The notes beneath the pieces were generated by a model. It worked only from the letters and a program-made list of their open reading frames with translations. It did not search any database and was not told the origin of the DNA. Positions 23,125 through 34,837 of a stretch of 64,000 nt of DNA are shown here, in pieces (position 1 is the first letter of the stretch; the number at the start of each line of letters is the position of its first letter). Source of the DNA: Brachynemurus nebulosus (taxonomy: Eukaryota > Arthropoda > Insecta > Neuroptera > Myrmeleontidae); assembly GCA_035578155.1 (NCBI GenBank), contig JAPWDM010000048.1, positions 1,614,501-1,678,500 of the forward strand, in the 5' to 3' direction. Both the position numbers and the translations under genes were made by a program.

Positions 23125-23851
23125 TAACGTAAAAGCCCCCATTACGGAACACTATTTTTAGGTGTGTCATTAAAGTGGCTTATAAAAATTAGTAAATAAA
23201 TTAAACACCCATTTCTTTTTTCTTGATAAGCATGAAACCAAGTTCTTTTTAATCCAATTAATATGTTTTTAAGAAAATATAACCCAAAAATTTTGTTTTA
23301 TTAATGTTTTTGTTTTATAATTTGTTGACATCTATAAAAAAACGGACAGAATATATTAACACCTTTAAAAAATCAGCACGGACACCTAAAAAAGAACACG
23401 TATGTCACGTACATGGGATACCTAAGTGTTTCTATAAATAAGCATTAATCAAACGCAAAAGAGACACATTCAGCAAAACTGTTTAATATATATGTTACGC
23501 TCAAAGATCGAAATCGCTCATTGAGCGAAAAAATCGACCACAACGCGTTGTGGTTATTTAAAATCAGCCACAACGCGAAATTCGTGTTGTGGCACTTATA
23601 AAAACAGCCACAACGCGTTGTGGCTAACTCAAAAAGACCACGACGCGAAATTCGCGTCGTGGCTTTCATAAGATTTGACCACAACGCGACGTGGTCATTT
23701 AAAAAAGCCACAATGCGTTCTAGACCGTTAGTTGATGCAATTGTGACACAACTGACAGGTTGTTATTTGTCAACTGGCGCATTGTAAATACCGTTGAATT
23801 TGTATTCATTGTTGATTGTTATTTCCAAATGTAAACATCAGTGTTCTAATC

Positions 23852-24073
23852 ATGGCTAATAAAAAACATGTATTTTATGATGAATTTGATGAGTTTATAA
23901 AGACAAATACCGATCCTAGTTTTTTCATTAGTAACGAACGATACCAAACGTTACTTCAAGACACAAAGGAGGCTCAGCTTCTCAAAAAAAGTAATCGACC
24001 CCTATCGTCAAAACATTATCGTCGGCTTAAACGATATGATGGTTTACAAATAAGTGACACGGAAGCTAATTGA
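23852..24073 (+). CDS. N-terminal fragment of Ginger/KRBA2-type integrase
   Basis: 73-codon frame starting MANKKHVFYDEFDEF, with ISNERYQTLLQDTKEAQLL and SSKHYRRLKRYDGLQI. The E/D-F start, the RY-x-x-L-L-x-x-x-K-x-A helix and the HYRRLKRYD block match what I recall of the region ahead of the zinc finger and integrase core of KRBA2/Ginger proteins. ATG 23852 follows a short AT leader; an upstream in-frame extension to 23816 lacks ATG. The stop at 24071-24073 comes just where the family continues with V-x-K-L-I, so the catalytic part is lost, either by deletion or because a downstream exon is gone. Placement just inside the left TIR supports transposon origin. It could still be translated as a small N-terminal-only protein. 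Confidence 0.6.
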   Translation: MANKKHVFYDEFDEFIKTNTDPSFFISNERYQTLLQDTKEAQLLKKSNRPLSSKHYRRLKRYDGLQISDTEAN

Positions 24074-24591
24074 ATAGTATATGGATTTAATAGTATTTGT
24101 GATTCAAAAATCCGTTATTTTTGTAAGGCTGATGAACTGTTTGTCATTTTGTCTTTTTAAATTTTTTAAAATAATTATTGACACTACCCAGTGGCTCTAA
24201 ATTGTAATTTTAAAACAGAACTTTTTATTTACATTTTCTTTGAAGACTACTATGCTGAAATTCATAAAATTAAACGATGGATAGCCCATTGTTTGATTTA
24301 AAAAATTTAAATTATAACTCGACTGTTTGTTAATCTGTTGAAGTTCATAAATAAGGGTACTTGACTGAAATTTAAAAAAAAAAAAACTATTCTAAAAGCT
24401 TTGTTTTTGTATATAAATTAAGTGACCTTTTTATTTTGAATAAATTCTGTAAGAAAAGATCAAATACATAACTACAATTTTAAAATGAAAATTTGGCGCG
24501 AAAACCAATTCATTGTAATAACATCAAAATGTTATCAAGATGGTGTCAAGTGAAGTCGCTTGGCGTTGTTTGTTGGTCTGTTACTGCTTAA

Positions 24592-25235
24592 AGGGGTATT
24601 GTATTCTAGACTAGAAGCTTGATTTTGAGATGATTTTACGGGCGTAATAAAAAAAAGTAAACATTATTAGTATCCATTTTTTTAACAATTTTTTATTGAT
24701 ATTTGAAAAGTATAAAAATGTATAAAAATTTTAAAAAAATTCAAAATTGAAATCAGTACAGGCCAGCAAAGTGGGGACTTAAAAAAAGGTGTCTCCTAGT
24801 TGATGTGATGTAGCCGATTTAAAAAAAATTAATTTTTTCACAAAATGGCGGCCATTTAAAAAAAGTCATTTTTCCGCCTCCATTTTCCAACTTCGAAAAT
24901 TTTTTAAAAATAGTGAAAAAAAGAAATTCCAAAAACCGCTACGTCGGACCAATTTTGATAGTATTAAGAAGTTCTGTACCAAATTTCAAGTAAATTGGTA
25001 TATTAAAACTTGAGATATCATGTCAACCGTGTCGAAAAAAGCAGTTTTGAGTAATTTATATTAAAAATTTGAATTTAACACTGAAAGGATACAAAGTCCA
25101 CAGGAAAAAATAACCATAACTCCGAAAATAATTCGAATTTCCGTAGATCCTTTTAGAAGCTTATTCTTAAAGATCTAAACTTTGAAAATGTGAAAAAAAA
25201 TCGATTTTTTCGAATTTCTAGACTAAAATACCCCC
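24592..25235. mobile_element. piggyBac-like MITE nested in Ginger-like element
   Basis: TTAA at 24588-24591 and 25236-25239. Left end AGGGGTATTGTATTCTAGAC, right end (reversed) GGGGGTATTTTAGTCTAGAA. 644 bp, non-coding. Confidence 0.75.
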
Positions 25236-25698
25236 TTAAACAGATTTCAATGCATGACTATGTATTGCTTAAAAATAACTAATTTGCAATTCAGTAGGTA
25301 CCTATATGAGAAATAATTTTGTTATATTTACTAATATAAGATCACGAATTCGAAATGAATAAAAATTTAATTAAAGGCTTTTATTATTTAACATCCTGAA
25401 TCCTATACGTTAGTTGACAAATAACAACCTGTCCGTCGTATCACAACTGCATCCGCTAACCATCTAAAACGCGTTGTGGCTTTTTTAAATGACCACGCTC
25501 GCGTTGTGGTCAAATCTTATGAAAGCCACGACGCGAATTTCGCGTCGTGGTCTTTTTGAGTTAGCCACAACGCGTTGTGGCTGTTTTTATAAGTGCCACA
25601 ACACGAATTTTGCGTTGTGGCTGATTTTAAATAACCACAACGCGTTGTGGTCGATTTTTTCGCTCAATGAGCGATTTCGATCTTTGAGCGTAACATAT

Positions 25699-25701
<3 letters not shown>

Positions 25702-25775
<74 letters not shown>
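25702..25775. repeat. (TA)n microsatellite
   Basis: Directly right of the Ginger-like TIR. The counterpart of the tract at 60772-60880 in the uninterrupted element. Confidence 0.95.
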
Positions 25776-25776
<1 letters not shown>

Positions 25777-25899
25777 TTCTTTAATTAAGTAAGAATACAT
25801 TAAATGTGAGGTAAATTTAAATTGAAAAACAATCATTCTATTAATAATAATGTTTTAGTATTGGATCACGTTCCGGTATGGGGGCTTTTACGTTATATG

Positions 25900-27470
25900 C
25901 ATTTCAAAAATACTGTCCAGGATTGTTGCATACTATGTATAGTATAGATAATAACTAATGTACAAAGATAATGCACAATTTGTAATTAAAACTTACTTCA
26001 AAAACAGGTCACTGTGAAATGTCGGCTATAATTAACCTAACTGCTCTGACTTAATTCCAACATATTATACTCCCTATATTGCGATTGATATATACAGGCT
26101 GAGTTTTTTAGAGTGTTGCCATTTTTATTACAGCCAAACCGTTGATTTAAACAAAAAATTGTTCAAATAAGTATTGTAAATAGCAATGGGAGTAACCGAT
26201 TGCTATAGTGACGAGTGTTATAGTTCTTATCGCTTTCGAGCTATAAACCAAGCTTAAAGTTTTTTTAAATGAGTCTGTATATAAATTCGACGATTTGTCG
26301 ACAAATATGTTTTTTGCAAAAATTGGCCAAAGTTTAAAAGTTTTTCGGAAAAAATCACATAAGATATATTTTAAACTATTATACTATACATTTTATACTA
26401 TTTTGAGAAAAAATAAAATTTTTGTGACTGGAAATTCGCTATGCTAAGCAGAATGCTGCGACAAACTAGTATTTCATATGGTAGCAGCTAGTCAAAGCCA
26501 TCATATGAAGCTATCTTGTTACCTTTTATCTTTAACATTTTTCATTTTGACTGCTTTTATTATTTTGTTTGTTATCAACTTTTGCTAGTTACCTTTTGAA
26601 AAAATTGCACTTTTGTTTGAAAATAAGAATAAATATGCAAATAATGTCAATTTGATTCCATTACTTTTATTTGAAAAAAAGTAATTAACTAATGCTATAA
26701 AAAATAATTTCCTTAAAACTTAATATACATAACTTATAAACTTAATGTACTTGACTTTATTTGGCGATAAAGTTTAAATTTTGGCGAAACATAGAGGTAA
26801 GAATGTAATTAATCCATCATATAAAAGAAAAATACCACTCACTCATATATCACAAAATCTCCAGCACTATAATACCTGCAAACTTGAAATTTGGCATGTA
26901 TGTCCCTATCGGGTCGTAAGCGCTCGCTAAGAAAGGGTTTTGCAAAATTTTTTGTCTAATCTAGAAATATCCTTTTCTATCTAATCTAGAAATATAGTCG
27001 AACACAGATATCATATGTCTGTTAATTCTAATTAATAATGAGATGATACAGTAAAAAATAGTAAATTAATTAATTAAATAAAACATAAAAAATATACTTT
27101 AACGACTATATTTACGAACGTTAGAAAAGTTTATTGGTTACTATCTCTCTAAAATTTTATATTTTGATCCATGAGAACTTTTCAAATGTAATTGTAGATT
27201 CTATTCATATACCTACCTATCTATATTACACAAACATCAGTTCGTTAAATTTTGAAATTTATTGTTGAAGATTATAGAATAAAATTAAATACTGAATTTC
27301 AGGTATAAACCGGAGCGAAAAAAATAACGTGTCGGTTAACGGTTTTTGAAAAAAATTATTTTGCCCCAGTTAACGGTTACTCTCCAATAAAATCAATCGG
27401 TTTTACCGGTTTTCTGTTTAAAGATGTTTAAAAGACGTTTCACCTGTTTAAAAGATAAGATTGAAATTGA
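25900..27470. other. AT-rich; one dispersed repeat
   Basis: 26105-26260 resembles the reverse complement of 1145-1285. A phrase near 26436 (AAATTCGCTATGCTAAGCAG) resembles the end of the satellite-bearing element. No gene seen. Confidence 0.4.
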
Positions 27471-27479
27471 TTCGCACGA

Positions 27480-28002
27480 CTATCGAATACGACTTTAATT
27501 AAACAGCTGGATCGATCTTAATAAAATTTTATCAAAATAAGTTATGTTATTGAAATATGAATAAGTCTAATTTAGAGTCGCTGAGCGAACCAAGCGATGT
27601 ACTATAAGAAACTGAGTATAAAATTTCAGAACATTAAATTTAAATGGACATGTGCTCAGGATTGTCCATCAGTGACACCAAATAGATTCCAAATTAAAAG
27701 GCCGAAGGAATTTTTGACAAAATTTTGTTCAAATATTGTTGAAAGCTTTGGAAAAAATTAAAGTGGAGTTAAATTGTCCCCTAGAAAGACCTAAAATAGA
27801 AATACTTCTAAAACTGGAAATTAGCCATGCTTTTGAAATATGAATATGGTTACTTTAAGGTCGTTTGACAAGCGGGGCCAGACAAAATATTTAATTGATT
27901 AAGTATGTATAAAATTTCCGAGTATCTAATTTAAAATTTACCCAATAATTTGACTATAAATTCAAATAATTTTATGCGAGTGAAACTGCGGGTCGCAGCT
28001 AG
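27480..28002 (+). mobile_element. Helitron-type 3' end
   Basis: The repeat shared with 20250-20700 continues here to a 5-bp-stem hairpin CTGCGGGTCGCAG (27986-27998) directly followed by CTAG and then T. A hairpin plus CTRR before T is the canonical 3' end of Helitrons. The 5' TC end was not identified and no Rep/helicase is present. Confidence 0.6.
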
Positions 28003-29280
28003 TATACATAATATATGGAATACAATTGTTTAAATTAGAAAACATATTTAATTTTTCAAAATGATTTATAAAATTAAACCAATTTATTATCTTTTCTTTG
28101 AAAAATTTCATTTTTCTTGACGTGTATAATTTTTATTCATTTTTCCTCGAAAAATTTATTACCACCTCGTTTGATTCAAAATTTCAATTTTATTTATTAG
28201 AATAACAATAATAGCGCAGAGAGAAAACCGACGATGTGGTGCTCAGAAAGGGATAGTAAATCAACAAATACAGGTAAAATAACATTAACTAGAAGGAAAT
28301 AGTCAACATATGAACAACAGAGAAGTACGATATATAATGAATACATGAAAGTGTGTAAAGTTGGTGCCATGTAAATATAACTGGGTTTCGTAGAATAATT
28401 ATACTTTTACAAAATGATCAGCTATTAAAATACTAATATTCTTAATTGGTTTATACCGATAATGTCCATAAATAGATAAACATAGTAACTAAAAGTGGAC
28501 AATGAACTTTTAATAATATCAAAATTAATAAAGTTAGTCTTTGCATACTAAAAAAATTGTCTTTTATTACCTTTTCAAAATTAATAGAGAATTCTTAAAT
28601 TAGTGTTCTATTTCTCTCCCCATAAGCTAATCATACTTCAACAAATTTTGAAGAACGCTAAAAAAATATATACTATCTCCAAACCAAAAATCTGAAAAAT
28701 CCCCAAAAACTCTTAGATAAAAGACGGGTGTATTTTAAATGTTGTTTGTGTACACTAACAAAAGATTTGGTATTCTAAAGGATTTCAATAGTAAATTTAT
28801 AATAATTTTCAATAATAAATATTTCTAAAACAACGAATTGAAAATGTAATTCAATATTTTGAAACAGTTTCAAAATAAAATTGGTATTTTTGCGAAGAAA
28901 AATATTTGTTTATTATTTACAAATATGGAATACCATAAAGTAACGCTCAAATCTATTAATATTGTAATTCAATACTTTAAGAATATTTGGTATATATAGC
29001 GTGGAAAGTAAATACCTCTCGTCGTTTTCAAAAACGGATGAAAACTGTAATTTGGAGTATGAAATTTTATTTTTTTTCCGAGTTAAGTTGTATTCAGCTA
29101 ATTAACCCTTTCCTGCTTGGCAATTTTAGGTCATTACTGTTCAAACGATACATTATTTTTAACAAATCATTAATAATTGGATAGTTCATTGTAAGAATAA
29201 TCACTTCGACGATCTTTTTAACTAATTACTAAAATTGTTTAAGAACAGTTGTATGTAAGAAATAATAACACTCATATAAT
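28003..29280. other. AT-rich; one 60-bp repeat
   Basis: 28904-28966 is nearly identical to 1951-2012. Nothing else supported. Confidence 0.4.
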
Positions 29281-29392
29281 TTTAAAATATTTTATTAAAA
29301 AATAACTATAGTACTACAGCTGTTGGAAAAGTTACATTACTGTTTTAGTTTGCGATGATTTTTAACAACTTATTAAATGTTAAGAGCTTATT

Positions 29393-30186
29393 TTAACACC
29401 TCCTATAGGGTCGTAAGTATAACCCTTTACCCGGAATTTTTTCATCACCATTGTCGACGACTGTATTCTCGTCATCCTCAGCTTCTCCTTCACTCGCAGT
29501 ATCTTCATTGTCGCTAGCAGATGTTTTTTCATCGCTGTCGTCATCATCATTTGATAGATACTTTAATACTGGTTCAATAATATCATGCTTTTCCAATTCC
29601 CTAGTAATTGAGATAATTCGCTTCCTAATGTCACTCTCCTTTAAATTGTTAAAATGGCTTCGTTTTTTCTCATTTTCGATATAATCCGCAAAGCTGCGAT
29701 TTACAATATGACTCCTTTCCATTAAATTGCACATAGTATTAACCATTTCTTCTCCAATTTGGGTCTGAGTCGCTAAACTTTTGAGTTCATCTACTAAATG
29801 GTTCAGGTCATCAAAATATTCTCTTTCATCGACAGGTTTCGAATGACTATTATGAAGATTAGCGTTTTCAGCATACTTCAGACGTTTAGCTCCCCCATTT
29901 ATTGAATTAGATGTTGAAGGTTATTCCTTTTCTTCTGAATTTTTATCTTCTTCTGTTCGTCCTTTGCGCATGCGTTCTGAAGCTCTTTGATCCTTAATAT
30001 GCCTAGTGCAGTTTGCAAGAGACCAGTCATTTTTGAAGTAAAACTTGTTTCTTTGTAATTATCAGTCGATTGTAAATCTTTTTGTTCGTTAGATCGATTC
30101 TCTTCGCCATTCACAGATTTCAGCATATTATGCGAGTTTTTTAAAGAATCGAATTTACTTTTGATTGCTTCTGCTGCAGCCACCAT
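29393..30186 (-). pseudogene. Element G gene A, copy 1, frameshifted
   Basis: Acidic, Lys/Asn/Ser-rich protein of unknown function. N-terminal part from 30184: EAIKSKFDSLKNSHNMLKSV, NYKETSFTSKMTGLLQTALG, IKELQNACAKDEQ. A one-base deletion here relative to the copy at 36.3-36.9 kb, then a TAA, break the frame near 29930. The C-terminal part continues STSNSINGGAKRLKYAENAN, EREYFDDLNHLVDELKSLAT, MCNLMERSHIVNRSFADYIE, RKRIISITRELEKHDIIEPV, an Asp/Glu-rich stretch, and ends GKGLYLRPYRRC. AATAAA on the coding strand at 29296-29291 lies about 97 bp past the stop. No known domain is recognised; helix-rich middle plus acidic tail. It diverges from gene B. Confidence 0.6.
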
Positions 30187-31072
30187 TCGATTATTCGATT
30201 ATTAGAAATGCTTTAAACTGCTTGAATGCTTTTATTTAGAAGTAGAAGGGTTAACGGATCATTAATTTTTTTTATTCCTATAAAAGTATTTCTTTAAATA
30301 ACTATCTAGAAAACCAGAATTTTAATTTTCATATCAATTTCAGTGCTCAGTTTATAAGAAAATATGCTAGTTTTATCGATGGCCAAACATTTTGCGTTAA
30401 ATGAGTAGGTTCTTATATTTATCACGTGATGTCGCGTGATTGACCATATAGTAAAGTAGTCATATATATTTATAAGGTATTTAAAAAATACATACTTAGA
30501 TATTTATAACGTAAGTAAGTAACGATTTTTAGCTGAATAATATGTATTCTGATATTAAATGTCACCATCAAAAGAATATACAGATAAAAAAATGCATAGA
30601 GTGATACATTTTTGCAAAATTTACGAGTATATATGGTGTACCATAACTGTAAATGGAATTTTTATATATACATCAAGTTTAAGGTATGATATTAAAAATT
30701 AGTTTGATTTCTTTTTTAGAGATGGGTGTAAATCAAAAGATCTTTTTTTTTGTCTATTTTTTTTTATTAAGTATAGTTTTTTAAAAAAAAAATAGGTACA
30801 CAATGATCAATTTTTAACTTAAAATTTTTAACTTGAAATTTTTAACTTAAAACATTAAAATTTATAATTATATTAAAAATTTTTACATATGCAAGAAAGT
30901 GCTCTGTGAAGGAATGAAAGATCACCAATTGAATCGATTGGCCGACTTGTGTATTAAAATAGTGAAAATTATCCAACAAAGACCGTTGAATTTATAGAGG
31001 TGGTTTGTAGACTTTTCAAGTGCAATTATAGTCGATATTGGAAATATTGAGATATCGGAATATTTCTTTTAT

Positions 31073-31279
31073 ATGGAATTTACGGATCATTACATCAATC
31101 TTCTTCAATGTTCTAACGCAGAATTAAAAGAACTAAGTAAAGCGAAGCGTCGAGAGGAAATTATTAAACAAATTATCGACAACTCTGAAATGCTATGTGA
31201 TGAATACGAACGATTTTACGACGAACTAATTGATTTAGACAATAAATGGATTCCATTGTTGGCACTAATTAATTCTTAA
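31073..31279 (+). CDS. Element G gene B, small unknown protein
   Basis: 68 residues: MEFTDHYINLLQCSNAELKE, then SKAKRREEIIKQIIDNSEML and YERFYDELIDLDNKWIPLL. Charged and strongly helical in appearance, no signal peptide, no transmembrane segment, no Cys motif (two isolated Cys). The frame is intact, with the stop immediately before the terminal-arm repeats. No second copy exists in this window: the 42.7-44.4 kb copy of element G has lost this part. No function can be given. A chance frame is possible, but length, composition and placement opposite gene A favour a real gene. Confidence 0.45.
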   Translation: MEFTDHYINLLQCSNAELKELSKAKRREEIIKQIIDNSEMLCDEYERFYDELIDLDNKWIPLLALINS

Positions 31280-31369
31280 CACAACAATTGAAAAAATGTT
31301 TTTACTAAAGTTTCGAACAAAATTGTAATTGAAAAGTTATAGTATGGTCTTTTATAGTAGAAAAATAGT

Positions 31370-31800
31370 ATGATGACGTCAGTTATCGAACTTAGGGAAT
31401 TTTTTATGCAACTATACAGGTAAAACCTATTGCTTCATTTTTGTATATTAGACAGAAGTCTTCGCTATAATTAATATCAGTATATCTTTTAATAACGTCA
31501 GCTGACAGTTTATACGAGTTTAAACCTGTTTTTAGATAAAAATATACAATCATATGATAAAATTAATTTTTGAATATTAGACAGAAATCTTCGCTATTAA
31601 TATCAGTATACCTTCTAATGACGTCAGCTAACAATTTACACGAGTTTAAACCTGTTTTCAGATAAAAATATACAATCATATGATAAAATTCATTTTTGCA
31701 TATTAGACAGAAATATTCGCTATTAATATCAGTATATCTTCTAATGACGTCAGCTGACAATTTATACGAGTTTAAACCTGATTTAAAATAAAAATATGAT
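31370..31800. repeat. About 123-bp tandem repeat with TGACGTCA sites
   Basis: Three units sharing ATATTAGACAGAA, TTAATATCAGTATA, AATGACGTCAGCTGAC and TACGAGTTTAAACCTG. One inverted unit lies at 36010-36120. A frame across it just reads the repeat. Confidence 0.85.
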
Positions 31801-31809
31801 AAAGTTATG

Positions 31810-32435
31810 AATCAAGGTAGAGAGTTCCCTTTGGTTCAGACTAGCAGCGCCATCTTTTTCATGGAATTTTGAATCAAGGTACAGAGATCGCAGTGATTCA
31901 GACTAGCAACGCCATCTTTTAACTATCAAAAAGGATTTTCGGTGCCATCTGTTGACAATTTCTCAAACTTATGCACAGGGATCGCTAGTATCCAGACTAC
32001 GAGAGCCATCTAGTAGTGAAAACTTTGAATTTACAGAGCTCGAAGGTGACTGCGCCTGAAGGTGACTGAATCTATTAGGGAAATTTTGAATTCTTAGGTT
32101 CAATTAGGTTAGAAAAATTTTGTTAGGTTAGGTTAGGGTATGTTAGGTTAGGTTAGGTGAGGTTAGACAAAATTTTGTTGGGTTCAGTTAGGTTAGAAAA
32201 AATTTTGTTAGGTTCGGTTAGGTTAGAAAAAATTTTGTTGGGTTCGGTTAGGTTAGGTTAGACAAAATTTCGTTAGGTTCTGTTAGGTTAGGCAAAATTT
32301 CCTTAGGTTCAGTTGGGTTAGAAAAAATTTTCGTTCGTATTACTCCACCCACCGCCGGAGGCTACTAGAACCGCCCCGGTTGCACTACCTCTCAAAAAAT
32401 CGGGAGGAGGGGAGGAGGGCTTAGAAATCTCCAAA
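31810..32435. repeat. Element G arm with TTAGG-like repeats, copy 1
   Basis: GCCATCT-containing blocks (31850-32075) lead into GTTAGGTTAGG-type repeats (32092-32330, with several perfect TTAGG runs) and a GC-richer end with CACCCACCGCCGGAGG and CGGGAGGAGGGG. Inverted copy 35464-35990, direct copy 43930-44448. Confidence 0.75.
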
Positions 32436-32670
32436 AGTAGCTACTGATTTCCAAAAGAGATAAAAAGCCAATGAGATAGCTAGGCTCACGTAAAGAAAGG
32501 TATTTTATGCTAAAAAACAATGAGAGCGCTGTGTATGACGTTTTTAACGTTATTCACAAAGGTCCCATCATTTACATGGTAAAGCGGTCCCAAAATTTAA
32601 ATGGCATAAACTATTCGTATAAAATATTTTAAATGATGGGAGCGCTATGAATAACATTCAAAACGTTATA

Positions 32671-33181
32671 TCGGGTTTACATTTGCAATGATTTGCTGGC
32701 GCCACTTTTAAGTTTGCATGTCTGTAAAGTTTACATTACTTGCACGCCCGTTTACATATGATTTTCATTGTGTATAATTTGGTAAGTACTGCGCAGGTCA
32801 CGAATGGCTGAATTAGATAAATAATTGTCATATATAGTTTTCATTTGTATCTAAATGTAAAGCAAACAATGAATTAGGAGAGAAAAAAATCATAATTGGT
32901 ACCTAAAAATGATATTCAAACCTGAATAAACGCGTAAAAATGACATTTAATTATTTTTAAAATAATACTGGCGCCAATACAAGTTTACATTTGCATGTTT
33001 GAATTTTAGTGGTGCATGAATCATTACTGGCGCCAGAAAAGTTAGAAGGTTGCTAACTTTTTCATCCGTGCATGCATTGATCTATCTTGCACGCCAATAG
33101 ATATTTACACGTTTATTTTGCTTTTACTGGCGCGTCACTTTGTGTTGGCGCCAGCAAATCATTGTAAATGTAAATCCCGTA
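32671..33181. mobile_element. MITE with GGCGCCA-rich inverted ends
   Basis: Left TCGGGTTTACATTTGCAATG and right (reversed) TACGGGATTTACATTTACAA share about 34 bp ending TTTGCTGGCGCCA. TTATA occurs on both sides (32666-32670, 33182-33186) and may be a 5-bp target duplication. Inside, TGGCGCCA recurs three more times. Superfamily not assigned. Confidence 0.7.
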
Positions 33182-33213
33182 TTATACACAGACATTGTTT
33201 GTTGGGCTTTATA

Positions 33214-33422
33214 CAGTCGTCCCTCAACTTATTGACAATTTAAGTTATTGACGATGATCGTAGTTTACCTTAAGTTATAGACAAACCATATGTATGTACC
33301 CAAGGTCATACGTGCTGTGTCGTAGTGTGGCAATGCGTACATACAGATGATTTGTCTATAACTTGAGGTAAACTACGATCATTGTCAATAAGTTAAATTG
33401 TCAATAAGTTGAGGGACGACGG
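33214..33422. mobile_element. pogo-like MITE
   Basis: CAGTCGTCCCTCAACTTATT at the left and AATAAGTTGAGGGACGACGG at the right form about 75-bp inverted arms flanked by TA (33212-33213, 33423-33424). CAGT..CCC ends and TA targets fit pogo/Tigger-type non-autonomous elements. No coding content. Confidence 0.8.
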
Positions 33423-33424
33423 TA

Positions 33425-34830
33425 TATTTATTATAAAATTCCAAAACTTTATAAGGTTTTCAACGCTATCAATATCCTATTCTAATGATAATGTGCGTTA
33501 CATTAAAAAACTATACACAGTAATAAACGAAGTGGAGTGTGGAATACAGATTCAATATTTGTATCGACCAGTGTAATTGTATATTATATTGTAATTACAT
33601 ATATACTAAACTATCTGCGGAATGTACTTTGAATTTATCCGTATTTGTTTTCTTCTTTTTGATTGTATATAAACGATTATTTTTCGCTGGTAAAGGATCC
33701 ACATCAATCATTCCATTAATGGTGATTAATGGTAATGGTATTTTGTAATTAACAGAAAAAATATTATAAAATCTGACAAATAACAGCAGCTCCTTTTCTA
33801 AGATTTTATTATTCATTCAATAAAATAATAGTTGCAAACTCCAGCTAAATGTTTACGATTCGTATCTGCATGGTAAAGTAAAAATTTAAAAATATAACAA
33901 GTTATCACACTCATAACGCCATTATCATAGTAGTAGCGGGATATTGTACTACGTAGTATAGTTCTATATAATACCTACTTACTGTAAAAATGTTTGATAT
34001 TTTTCCGTAATCAGAATCGTAACTACAATACAAATTCTTATTAGCACATGAAGAAACGATGCACAAGACATTCTTTGGTGACAGCTCATACATTCTATAA
34101 CTAGAAACATGTAATTTTTCAATTTCATACTCAGTGATTCACGCTGCAAGTTATAATTCCGTGGCAATATTGTGAAATAAATTATAGGTAATATGATAAT
34201 TAATTTGAAAGTTTACAGATTTAATCTTTACTATATATGTATATTTCAACAAGCACAAGGGGGCATTTGATCAGTAACTTTAAAATTTCTGATTGGTTGC
34301 AAGTAACAAAAGAAAATGATATGACAATTCAGATGAGTTTATTCTTGCTTAGCTGACTTAGTTTCAAAAATCGAAGACAACACAAGAAAAAAATATAAAA
34401 AAATGAAATATGTACAGAAATGTCAGAAAAGACCAATAATAATTTATATAATAATATATTTTAATATACCCGTATAAAAATTTGGAAAAGAATATTTTAA
34501 TATTTTGAACAAATAATTTTAAAAAATAATAACAATAATAGCACTGGTTGAAGTAAAAGTTTTAAATATTATTTTTAGAAAAATAAAAACATTTGAGAGT
34601 AACATTTTAAGTGTGAAATGATTAAAAATTGAAAGAATAAAAATTATTTAAGAAATTTTTAGAAACTTTAAAGAATTTTTTGAATTGAAATGTGCATCAC
34701 AAAGAACTATTAAGGTTAGCCTGAGAGTTTTTTAAAATAAAAAATAAAATGTAATACATTGCTGCGATGAGTTCCGAAAGCAAAGTGCCTTTTGCAAAGA
34801 TAATAAAGGTATATGATCATAATAGTTTTA
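33425..34830. other. AT-rich, nothing recognised
   Basis: Short frames on both strands have no domain signature. No repeats seen. Confidence 0.4.
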
Positions 34831-34837
34831 ATTATTA

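Larger units (their letters stand above)
23493..25695 (+). mobile_element. Ginger-like DNA transposon derivative
   Basis: Terminal inverted repeats of 283-284 bp (23493-23775 and 25412-25695) start TGTTACGCTCAAAGATCG and end in ACA. Each holds about five palindromes built on CCACAACGCGTTGTGG or CCACGACGCGAAATTCGCGT-type cores separated by short AT-rich spacers. The interior keeps one short gene (23852-24073) whose sequence recalls the N-terminus of Ginger/KRBA2-type integrase proteins. The integrase core is absent, so this is non-autonomous. A TTAA-flanked MITE sits inside. No exact target duplication is visible because both flanks are TA-rich. Confidence 0.65.
23127..25893. mobile_element. 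TA-flanked MITE, host of the Ginger-like insertion
   Basis: Left end ACGTAAAAGCCCCCATTACG and right end CGGTATGGGGGCTTTTACGT are inverted repeats flanked by TA (23125-23126, 25894-25895). The related element at 60378-61057 lacks the inserted block, which shows that 23493-25695 entered later. TA duplication suggests a Tc1/mariner-type derivative. Confidence 0.7.
29281..32435. mobile_element. Element G, copy 1 (genes A and B plus arm)
   Basis: From left: 3' flank and minus-strand gene A (29393-30186), an AT-rich divergent intergenic region with ATCACGTGATGTCGCGTGAT (30421-30440), plus-strand gene B (31073-31279), three 123-bp repeats, and a terminal arm with GCCATCT-containing and TTAGG-like repeats ending near CGGGAGGAGGGGAGGAGG. 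The intergenic part recurs at 42750-43320, the arm (inverted) at 35464-36250 and again at 43930-44448, so the layout is a repeated mobile unit. The superfamily is not recognised. The far end is not seen. Confidence 0.6.

Noticed and set aside
23507..23715. CRISPR-like array of CCACAACGCG repeats
   Set aside because: Palindromes with spacers of only about 10-15 bp, mirrored at the other end of a transposon, in eukaryotic DNA; no cas genes.
29451..29684. Ser-rich plus-strand frame
   Set aside because: It is the antisense of the acidic stretch of element G gene A.
32092..32330. TTAGG run as a true telomere
   Set aside because: Units are degenerate, short and present in three arms of one repeated element in both orientations.
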